Position numbers and translations under genes: made by a program. 64,000 nt of DNA from the NCBI GenBank assembly GCA_028583415.1, contig CM053267.1, forward strand, positions 45,062,834 through 45,126,833, written 5' to 3'. The notes beneath the pieces were generated by a model, which made no database searches, had not been told where the DNA came from, and saw only the letters and a program-made list of their open reading frames with translations. The first letter of the stretch is position 1. The number at the start of each line of letters is the position of its first letter. Shown here piece by piece: positions 26,101 through 38,100 of this stretch. The DNA is from Protea cynaroides (Eukaryota; Streptophyta; Magnoliopsida; Proteales; Proteaceae).

Positions 26101-29100
26101 TGTCAAAGATGAAAAGTGCTATTTCAACAATGAGAGGCAGGTGGAATGATCCTCAGATTTGAGAGAAAATGTAAATAAAGCAAATTTAAGCCCTCTGCAG
26201 CTCCAACATTGATCCCTCAAAATCAGATTGGAGAAATTGGTATGACACAAAAAAGGCCTCTTTTGAGATATGTATGTCATTTAAATTCATAAGAACATAG
26301 CTTTATACAACCACCACAATGAAGAACCATTATTCTCAGATTTTGAATCAGATGTGGATAAGGTCTTCAGTCTTCTCTATACCTCCTTATTGTCTTCAAG
26401 GGAATGTTTTAACCCCTCCCCTTGTGATGATCAACTTGCCCACCTAGTTTCTTATCAAACTATGAATTCCCCAACCCCCCAAAAAATAAAAATAAAAATT
26501 CAAAGATGCAGCCAGCCAACCTAGACCCAGATTGGAATCAAAGATCAGATCGGCTGCTTCACAGGCCCAAAGCTGAACCATTTTCTGGTAAAACAAAGTT
26601 CAAAAGGCTTGCTGATTTGTTGATTTCAGAGGCCTACCCTGCGTGGGAAAAGAAAGAGAAGGGCTGTTTTGGGACTAATGTAGTGCTAATCCCAAACCTA
26701 GAGAATTCCAGTGGGAGATTAGCTCGCGACAGAATCGCAGGAAGAGAGGACAAATCAAATTAAAATAAAATTGAATAAATCAATCAAAAGAAATCTGATA
26801 TGCATAAAATTCTGGTAGGTTGCTCTAATCAGTCAATATAACAAGTCTGCAAAAGATGATCTACATCTGATGGATAGATTTAGATGTATGAAGCAAACCT
26901 ACTAGAGGGCAGGCCTTGGCGCAACGGTAAGGTTGCTCCATCGTGACCTAGTGGTCATGAGTTCGAATCTGGAAACAGCCTCTCCGTGAAGCGGGGTAGG
27001 GGCTGCATACATAAACCCCTCCCCAGACCTCACAATGAATACATAGATTCAGAAAAGAAAGTAGAAGAATTAGAATAAGAACAGAAAAGATGAAGAGAGA
27101 GAGGAAAGATCAAACTTTTGTAATCAATGGAGAATAAGAAGAGATGAAAAGAAATCAAATCTAGGATACCAACCCCATATGCCAAGCTCAACAGCTCCAA
27201 AACTCTTTGAAAAGACTCATATTATTCACTCAAAACATCCTTAACTAATGGAGGTGCATTACATATATAAAGGCCTTTAAAATTCCTAAACTGACTCACA
27301 AAAGGACTCCTAATGACTCACACACACAATAAAGTAAATAAACTTAAAACAGAATTCTTAAAAGCTATTAAGTATCCAAATCTAACTTAAAGAATTATTT
27401 AAGACTAGTTTCGTATACTAACTTAACCCCACTTTATGGGCTTATAAATTAGGCTCATTATAAAAAAACACAAGAAATGAAAGGCCCAATCTGTGATATA
27501 ACTACCCAAAGGTCAATTTCAGCCAATTGGACTGCCATGAGCACCTTGTGGGCCTCCCAAGCTTTTACATAGGTTTCCATATGGGATTTACGTTTTATGC
27601 AACTGCATCAAAGACTATGAACAGTATCCATGAATAGTAACTTGGAAAAAGAGAGAAGGGAGGGGTAGCCGGGTAGGTACAAAGAGCTCACAGCTCACAC
27701 ACCATCACAAATAAACTCTTATTCAACTATATAGTCGGATTGAAGTTACATTCTTATATAGAAACTCAAGTGGTGTTTGAGTAATTTTCAAACACTTTTA
27801 ACTTCTAGAGATAGTCTGACATAGTTAAACAACTAATAAGTATCTTAATGGAGTAAAACGTAACATTAACTAGATTAGCATTAACGAGACTAAATATAGA
27901 TAAACGATTAGACAATTAATCCCCAAGACGAAGACTAAAAGGGCCCCACATACTAGAATACTAAATTAAAACACTAAATTCATATACCCCCCCAACTTAA
28001 AATTTGGGCCTTATAATTGAACCCATTACAAAATACAAATAAAAACATTTAAAACAAATGCACATAACTAAATATGACCAATTTTTGGACTGGGCCTGCT
28101 GCATTAGCATTAGCAGACAAGAAAAGAGATGGTTACAAACTTACAATTGGGTCCTCTAAATCATACCAAGTCACCATGTTTAACAACCAAAAATCAAATA
28201 ATAAGAATAAGACAAGATACGTCACTCAACCAAGTAATCTTGTTAACTAGGCACATTGTATGATCAGATTTCAGAGAAATAAAGGCAACCGTGCGTGGAA
28301 AAGGTAAGGCAGTTCATTTAGTACACAATTTAAATACCTATTCTTAAATACCTATTCAGCCTAAACTATTTAGGGTCAACGAGGAAAACATAAGAAGATC
28401 ACATACCGTCAAAACAACTATAGCAGTGGTTGCAGTGAATATTGTCTGGCCATGACCTTCTGGCAGATCGTGAACTGACTGCAGAGCAAGGGCAAAAGCC
28501 ATAGCTCCTCGAAGTCCTGTGCATCAACAAAAATGTAGTGATTATTCAGAAAGAACCAAATAATTTCAACAAACACCTTGCAGTAGCTTATCCCTCACCA
28601 CTATACCAAAGTGCTTTCTGATGTTTCAAAGGTATTTGTCGATTTGCAGGTCGAACTAAGTTGACCAGATATGCACATGAAAACACATTGACCGCCCTTC
28701 AAGAGGGAAAAAATACATATTAGCAATGAATTTAACAATCTTAAGTCAGCCCCAAATGACATAAGATGCCCATTGACGTAGGTGAAAATGCGAAAATGAC
28801 AAAAAAAAAAAATTACTTAACATAAAACAATATCATAGTTTAAGATGTATAAACATGAAGAAATGTTAAACAACCAACACAATTTAAAAAAGAAGCAGGA
28901 TAAAAATCACTCATACACATTTGGTAAACATCAAAAACCTCAATATATAAGGTTAATATTTGAGACTCCAACATCAAAATGGCAGACCTTGTTGGTAAAA
29001 ATACATTGCTTAAAATCAAATAAGAAAAATCACCTTTCTGCATACCCAGGTATATATATATATATATATACTTCCTTTTTCTGAAAGAGAATCAAAAGAG

Positions 29101-32100
29101 AGAATTATCGAAATGAGAAAACAAGTAGTTACGAGGGACCCCATCAGTGCAGAGGCTTCAAAAGCCATCCAAAGATCAGCGACTAACCAAAAAAAAAAAA
29201 AGCCCTCCAGGTCTAATAGCCAATCCCTGGTTGGTCCTTTAAGTCTTTCCATTCCCAAAAACTAGAAGCCCAAGAGTCTCAAAGGATTAAAATCATAAAC
29301 TGCAATTTTCATCACAGTTTTTTTATTAATGCTTTTTAACTGATCAAAACCAAGTTTTTCACCACCACCCACGAGAAGAAATAAACTTTTCCATTGTAAC
29401 TGTGGCTGCTATTAACAGATAGAAGGAAAGATATTCTGTCATTCCAAACCCACCTATCATGATTTTTAAGAACATTGGTATAAGAATAAGATTGTCTCAC
29501 AGTTGGAAACTGAAACTAAAGGCCAAACAATGCCAGACATTTGGGCAGTCAAAATTAATGATACAACAAGACAAACCAATTTATGCCTAGGGAGAAGTAT
29601 GCTATAAATCCAAGAAACCAGTCTTTAATGTCAAAAGCAAAATAAGATTATCCAGCTGAGGAAACATATTTTGGTGTACTGAACATTTGCAGCCATACTT
29701 TCAACGTAGTCTAAAGAATTGGTTCAAGAAAGCATGTCTACGCCAGAGAGAGGAGACTTCTGGTTATGCAGAAACCATTAAGCAACATGTTAATAAATGA
29801 ACTTGTCCACGATAGGATGACAATGAGTTTCTCGATGACATTCAGCTTGGGAATGAAATCATCTGAGAGTGAAGTCCATACAATAAAGGATTGAAACCGC
29901 TACTTGTGCAATAACAAACAAAACATGTCACATTCAAGTTTCAAAGAGTTCTAATATAACTAATAGATTTACCTGGCAACTACAATAAATATCTGGCAGG
30001 ATCATGAAGCAGCAAAGTTAAGGGACAACTAAAGTAACATCATAGAGATAGGTAACTGATGGACAATTTGAATAATAAGTTAAGAGGATACAATTGAGAA
30101 GAAGATAAAACCAACATGTGACCAGCTATGTTGTTCCATGGCTATATCAAAGCCCATGTATATAAACCTGAAAATTAAAATAACAAGGTCATGAGTCATG
30201 ACCAATACAATGATCTTGTGAAGACTTCTCGAAAGCTTACATAAAAAATAAAAAATAATGATACACTCCAACTTACACAAATGTTTCTGCTAATGAAGAT
30301 ATCAAATGGAAAAAAGCAGCAACAAATCGTTGAGAATTTTCTGACAAATTTGAAAATGAGTAATGCTTCATAACCTGACAAAGAATGCAAAAAAGAATGC
30401 CTTCATACTGCTGCTACACAAGTAGGTGAATGCATAGCCAAGACACTACAAATCAACTTACAATTCCAGTGAACAATATTGAGACAATACCAGAAAGTCC
30501 AAGACCCTCTGCTAGCATGTACCTGGGGAAATGTTTTGTAATAGAGAGATTCACAGTTCCAGAATGAGGAAAGGGGAATTACTCCACATAGAACAAAAGA
30601 AAAGGGCCATCGATTTGCTTACGAGAAATAAGGAAACAGAACAAACAAGCAGCACTCCAAATTCTGAAGACTGCAGCAGAAGATATTAACGTAAAAAATT
30701 CATAAGGACAATTTTTTTGGTTTCTCAGTACTTACAAACTGTCAATATAATAACACAAGTTGCAGTACTTACTTGTCAAGATCCAAACCAGCATACTTGA
30801 AAAGGTTCTCTAAGGTTAAGGTCTCCAAATATATATTAACAGCCAAGCATCTTAGGTTTAAATTAACTAAGCAACAAAAAATCTATGAAGGATATCAATG
30901 CAGAAGTGAATCCAACTCCAACCCCTGTACAGGCATTAGTCATAATATCGAGATTAAAAACAACAATCCAAAATTAACTAAGAGTTTTAAAACAATACAG
31001 CTGACGTCAAAAACAAAGATTAAAAGAGGAAAAGGACCAAATCTATTAAACTTTAGCTTAGCACTGTTTTCCCCATTACATTTTCCCCCCTGACAGACCT
31101 TTTTCCTTCCATGTAAACCTTTACCACCTTTAAGGAACTGCAGAAGAAAAGTAAGCTCACCAATCTCCATGCCATTGTAGAAACCAAACAGTAAATTGAT
31201 TTTATCCTAGTAATGCTATTTGAAAAAACAAATCCATTTGCCTATACACTAAAGGGTTACACAACCAAATTCCAAATCTGAAATCGAAATGGATCAAACA
31301 ACATTCCATACTAGAACCCCTTTTAGCTTACAAAACCCAAGTTGACTTCTTCAATCTCCTTGAAAGAGGCTGAGTGGTTAGGCCAAAACCAGTTGACTTT
31401 TCTAACTGTTCTTGCCACTTATGCTAGGCCTCCAACAGTAGCAAATAGAGGGAGGCTGTGGTTCATCAATAGTGTAGATTTTAGACAAGTTGCAAAGAAA
31501 AGATCACTAAAGCAAGAGAAGTCAAGTAAATATATAAAAAGAGGGGATGGAGATGAGATATTCTCTAATGCTTTTTTCATTGGCAAGAGCATGAATAAAA
31601 TGTATACAAGTGAGAGTAAAAAGGTGAATCATTCTCCAAAGCCATCCAGAAAAATCCCAATCGGTCAGCAAAAGTCCCATATGGACCTAAGGTTTATAAA
31701 AGACAAGGGAAGAGGGAGGCCATAAGAGATTCCAAGAGCACTAGAATATCCATCTAGGCAAGTGCTACTTCCATACCCATCACCCTGTCCATCTTCAGAT
31801 GCTACCTACCTAGGAAATAGCATGGACAAAAAAGCCGTTCCATTTTTCCTCCACGTGGTAGAAGCCCCATCTTATTCCAAAGTAAAACGGCAGTTTTGTC
31901 CAATCCAAATGAAAAAATAGCAGCTCTGAATAGAAATGAAAGAGAAAAGAAAAAATAATATTAACCTGATGACATCGAGCCAACAAAAGTCTCAAGAAAT
32001 CTAAGGATGACCAGAAAAAAGTTCTGCCTGGATGATACAGATGACATTGTTCTGCAATGAGAGCCAGTGCTTGAGTTAGAACTAAAACTTTAGATAACCA

Positions 32101-35100
32101 CCAGCTCATATTTTACAACCAAATGAGCCACTGTGCAGACCTGTACAAGGAAATTGCCATCTTCAAATCGCCCAACATACAAAAAAGAAATATTAAACAA
32201 ATAAATAATGTTGGTGAAAGCATGCACATCAAAGAAAAGACAATAGATTCTCAGATCAAATGGAAAGCACATACTGCATCATTTAAAACAGATTCTCCAA
32301 ATACCAACGCATAAAGGTTCATGTCTGTGCCAAGTTCCTGCAGATAAATTTATGTTAAGAACAAGGCACTTCAAATATGAGCAAAGAAGATGAATCAAAA
32401 TACCAAAAAAAAAAAAAATGGAAATTTTCTGAATGAATTGAACACTTTTCCTATGTAGGAAACTGGTTGACATATAAGGAAAATAAAATCCAAAGGTGGG
32501 GAGACTAGAAAAGTAAACTAAATTCTAAATGTGGTAAACTTCCGCACACACACACTGCACAACATCTCCATCGTTATGGATAAGGGTATCTGCACCACAG
32601 CCACACAAATATTGGTACTTAATATTAGGGGTTGCAGGGTGGGTATGAGACTTACAGCCTCATGTTAGAGTCAGGCTGACCACCCAGTGTATCATTTTAA
32701 TGAGAAGTATGCCAACTATTAATTATCATACATCGTGGAGACTGTTTTTCAGCTTCAAAAGTAAAATATGTCATTAAATATGAGTGGTTAGAGCCATTCA
32801 TAATGCTACTACTAAATTGACATAGTTCAGTATGAATAATCAAAGGTTTTACTGGGTAGCCCCTCTCATTCTAGAACCATCAGACTCTGGTGCAATGGGT
32901 CCCAAGTTGATTGTAGACCATTCTTTATAAAAGTTCAAGTGGTGCTTTATATAAGATGTACTATAGTCCTCAATCCCTAAATAATTTCATATTTTAGAGG
33001 TTCTTAATTTGGCTTTTGCTAGTTATTAAGGGGTGTCTGGGCTGGCCTTTTGTTATTGGTTATTTTGGTTAGGTCATTATAATGAACTCATGGTTGGTTT
33101 TAACTTTTAAGTACTCTAATCTAAGAAGATATCTAGTCCAGCATTTTTAAGTCTATTAATACTACTATCTATTAAAATTAAGATATTTATTACAAATCAC
33201 AGACAATGTTTCAGTGGATGGCAGACTCAGTTCAGTAGGTTATCAAGCTCATTATGTTATGTTAACAATATACCTATACAGGAATGGACCCTTTCACCTT
33301 GGTCCATTCCCACTGTCGATATAATACAGTTGGTGCTAATCCCATCTGGGTTTAGTGTTATCAAGCTTTTAAAGCTGGCTGTCTTGTGGTCTGTAAGAAT
33401 TGGTTGACTTAGTCTCCTTATCTTCTTCTTATCTCTATTTCATTATATGTAACTAGGAGACTAAAATTATTATATAACTAGGCTTCATTGCTTATCTAGG
33501 ATTCTTTGTCATATTATCACATGGAATTCCTATCTCTTATATAACTAGGACTCCATACCTTGTGGAGTCCTACTATCCTGTTTCCCTCTCCTAAAAAAAT
33601 AATACATAGTGACTGCTATTCTCTCTTTTCCCTAAAACACTAATCACAAGTTACTGTTCATGATACTGCTTACAGTCCTGAATCAATTTTCTATTTTGTT
33701 CCATGGTATGAGAGCGGTTGATCTGATCTGCCATTTTGAAAGTCGTCTAAGTTCATTGTTCTGGTGTGCACCCACCATAGCTGCCCTTGCTACTTATGAT
33801 CGTGAAAGCACCTGTTGTCGACAAGGAATTAAGTATCGTGTATCGGTACCGTATTGGTCAGCTGAAATTAAGAGACGTATCGTATTGTATAGTGGTTACG
33901 GTGGATACGCACGGATACGGGCAAAATATGCATAGGAATGCTTAAGAAACATATAAAACACTAATTTAAAACATAAAAACACTATAATTTATTGTGTAAT
34001 TACAAGACATTAAGTGATTGAAGTTAATACATTACTTCCAATCATAGGTATGTATATAAATTATAAAAAATTTATTTACATTAATTACACTAATTTACCT
34101 CCAATTAATTTATTTTTATTATTTTTTTCTTTATAAAACTAATGCCACTTCTTAACTTTTAATGGTGTAAAATGTATATTGATATAATAGAATGTGATAC
34201 ATGGGATCATGTCCCATGGATACATGGGATCATGTCCCATGGATACATGGGATCATGTCCCATGGATACATGGGATCATGCCCCATGGACTATATATCTA
34301 AATAAAGCTAGGGTTTTGTTTTCCTCTTTTAGTTTGCTGGAGACAATCGCAGGGGACGATGGAGCCGATTGCTGAGGACGAGCATCGCATAGGTTAGTAT
34401 TTTTTTTTCCTTCTTCTTCTTCTTCTTCCCCTCTTCTTCTTCTTCTTCCCCTTGTCCGGCGGCGGCGGCGGTGGCCACTGCTGCTGTCTGCTTCTCCTCC
34501 TCCGGTGGCAGTGGCGATTACTCCTGCTACTTTTCTTCTCCTCCTCTTGGGGCGGCAGCAGTAGCTACTACTCTGCTGTTTGATTCTCAGGCGGCGTGTG
34601 GCTACTACTGCTGGCGATGGCAGCAGCAAGTGGCTGCTGTTGCTGGCAACGGCGGCAACTCCTCCTCCTCTTTCTTCTTCTCCCTTTTCTTCTTCATCTT
34701 CTTCTTCCTTCTTGGCCAACCCTGTTTCTGCATTTTTTTCCCTAAAAAAATATGCATATCAGACTGTATCAATGGTATCGATGCGTATCGGACTGTATCA
34801 GGCCGATACAGGTTGATACTGACCGATACAGTTCAATACGTTTCTTTTTTTTTCTCCCACTTTTTTAAATGAGAAAATGAAATTTTTTTACATATCAGCC
34901 ATATCGGAGGGTATCGGTCTGGATCAGACGTATCGATATGTATCGACCCGTATTGTGTCGATACTTGATTCCTTGGTTGTCGATGCTACTACAAGTTCTA
35001 CATATGATTACGACTGCTGCTGCAAAGTACTGCTACTGCCGATCTACTTCTCCCTTGCTCTGCTGCTGCTGCTGCCTTTGATGATCTGCTATTGTTCTTA

Positions 35101-38100
35101 AGTAGCTGCTACTATCATCGTGATCTGTTTCTCAGATCTGTTCTAATCAGCAGAGATCTAATCTACTACAGTTCATATGTGCTGCTGTTGTTTCACAGAT
35201 CATATGTGCTGCTGTTCATATGTGCTGCTGTTCTCGCGATCTGTTTTTCAGATCTGCTGCTGTTCATATGATCTGATCTACTGCTGCCATCGAACTAACC
35301 TTCTAATCTGCTGCTGGTTCTACTTTTTATCATACTGTTACTATCACGGTCTACCAATCTGTTCTACAGATCTGATTTACTGATCAATTTTTATATGATC
35401 TCGATCTCCTGCTACTGAAACTACTCTACAGCTGCTGTCGAGATTGATCTGATCTAATCTGCTCTGCTCCTCCCTTGTTGCTGTCGACACTAATCTAAGC
35501 TAATCTAATCTAAGATCAGATCTATTCTGCTCTGCCCTGCCCTGTCACAAGCTGCTTTTATGATATGTTGATCTATTATTACAGATCTGATCTACTATAT
35601 GCTACGGATATGCCATCAACTAGATCTGTTGCAAGTACCTGATCTGCTAATGATCCACTACTGGTAATCTACTGCTTCGGCTACTGCAATCAAATCTAGT
35701 TTCTGGTTTCTTGTTTCCAGTTTCCTAGAACCACAAGGATCCTTTTTATTAGTTGTCGTCACTGAATCTGTTACTGTCGTACTGCTTTTGAATCGAAGGA
35801 ATTCTACCTCAACTAGGATTTCTTAATATTCCTAATCCCACCATGATTGTCATTAATTGCTTGGCTGCCAATTTTGGTCCACATCTACTGACTGGATCTT
35901 TGACTTCTCAATTAATGTCAAAAATCGACTTGCATCATTACCCTATTCCTAGTCACACTAGGACTTCACCATATCCCTTCATCCAACCGTTGGATGGTTT
36001 TGAGATTTGGATTTCTCGTACCTATTGATATTTTACTCTATATCCTACAGTTTGGGTTACATCTGACCAGTAGATTTGTTGCTATTATGAGTTTTATATT
36101 CAGGTTTGGTGGAGCATGTACTCCTGGTTATTCTATTACTTGGGATATCGCCCCTCATTGTTTGAAGTCTCCTGTCGTAATTTGTCCATGTGGAATGTTT
36201 TACGTGAGGGGCAAAAGGTATATATATCCATAGTTGTCAAGGCACCAAGGGGAACAAAGGCGTTGGAGGCCTGACAGTGCGCCTAGGCGATCAAGGCACC
36301 CACCTAGGAGACCAAAGGGCCCGATTTTCCAAGGCATCACAAGGCCGCCTAGGTGATGCCTTGACAACTATATATCCACTCAAGCTCATGATTGAATCTA
36401 CTTCCACTTGCTACCTGTTTGCTCATGATGGAGTCTACACTGTTTACTATGCTCGTTAGAGCCTACTACCTACCTATTTATTCATTATGGAGTCTACTGC
36501 CTACTACCTCTTTGCTCATGTTGGAGCGTACTACATTTTTGCTCAAGTTGGAGCCTAATATATCATTGCTCGTGGAAGAGCCTACTACCAACCCCGAGGC
36601 TAACTTATAGGGTCTCCAGCAACCTGTCTACTACTATTACTACTTGGTTTGCAATAACTTATATTACACTGCTCTTTGCTACTTCTACTACTACCTACTT
36701 TACTTTGGAAGAACTTATGTTGATTAATGTTCATGATTTGGTATTACTACCAAAACTTCTCTCTTTATGCTCCCTAGCATCTATGGCTATATATTGAAGA
36801 TTAGTGTTGCAGTTCATATCTTTTCCAAGCTGGACATGGGTGACTTATATGCTCCAGCTTGAAGGGGTGTTAGTAATGTATTTATTGGCGCTAATCCCAT
36901 TGCAGGATTAGTGCCATCCAACTGTCAAGCTGCTTGCCTTGAGTCTTTGGATTACTGTTGACTTTTTTTTTCCCCCTTATCTCTTAATCATTATGTAACT
37001 AGGAGACTAGTATTATTGTGTAACTAGGATTTACTGTTTATCAAGAATTACTTGTTATGTTGACACATGGAGTTCCTCTCTCTTATGTAACTAGGACTCC
37101 ATGTTATGTGGAGCCTTAGACCTATCCTATTTCCTTTATATGAGTATCTATAAATAGTATTGTAAGGGAGGAGAACATTCTTCTTCTCTCCCTCTCTCAA
37201 TTCTCTTCATCCTCTCCTTCTTTCTTTCTATTTTGTTACACGGTATCAGAACGGTTGATCTGATCTCCCGTTTTGAGAGTTGTTTGAGGTTCTCCGTTCT
37301 AGTATGCAACACCATTGCTGCCTTCGATCTGCTGCAAACTTCTACTGTGATATTGCTCTCTGATGATCTAATGCCATTCTTATGTTTCTCAGATCTGATT
37401 TGATCTGTTGCTGCTGCCTTCAATCTACTGCATATTTCTAATGCAATATTGCTCTCTAATGATCTGTGACTGATCTTAAGTACCTACTGCTGCATCAATC
37501 CTATACTACTGCTACACTTGTTCTCAGATCTGATCTGCTGTAACAACTGTGACTTGCTGCTGCTACTGCAATCAATATTAAGTATCTGATCTGCTGTAAC
37601 AAAATTGATCTACTGCTACTACTGTGATCGATATTAAGTCACTAATTTGACCTGATGTGGTCGAATCCATTACTATCAACCTGCTGCTGCTATCGATCCT
37701 ATACTGTCAGATCTACTTTTTGTTAATACCATTGATACTGTCATATGCCACTGATCTGCTTAGACTGCTCTGCTACAAGTTACTACTACTGCCACCTGGT
37801 TTTCTACCCATCATTCTGATCTGCCGATATTTTATCTGCTACCACTGCTGAATTATACTACTTTACCTACTACTGAGGTTTACTACTGAGATCTGATATG
37901 TTATCCCCTTCCTGCCGACTCTACCCTCTGTTGGTGATACTCTTTCAATCTTTGCTACTGTTACTGCCCTTATGCTTCTCTATCAAGGAATTCTACCTCA
38001 AAGGATTTCCTAAGATTTCTCATATCCACCATTGGATCATAGCCAAATTTTGATAACTTATCTTAGTTGTCTTTAATTACTTGTCTGCCATTTTTTGTTC

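Larger units (their letters stand above)
23716..28406 (-). other. NHX intron 18 (about 4.7 kb)
   Basis: Holds a solo LTR, a hAT-like element with a nested MITE, and a SINE. 26040-26900 and 27060-28400 show no gene. 26506-26763 is an open frame without recognisable motifs. Confidence 0.85.

Noticed and set aside
26506..26763. 85-codon plus-strand ORF in NHX intron 18
   Set aside because: No motif or context supporting a gene. Possibly old retroelement sequence.
26907..26985. Possible tRNA gene
   Set aside because: Box A-like and box B-like words are present, but no cloverleaf can be formed and the downstream sequence is SINE-like.
31342..31725. 127-codon plus-strand ORF in NHX intron 9
   Set aside because: No recognisable domain, antisense to a spliced intron, and no supporting signals.
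34197..34289. Possible CRISPR-like repeat array
   Set aside because: The units are directly adjacent without spacers, and this is a eukaryotic genome.
34276..34719. 147-codon minus-strand ORF rich in Glu/Lys/Arg/Ser
   Set aside because: It is the translation of (CTT)n and GGC/CTG repeats inside a hAT-like element. The opposite strand is also open.
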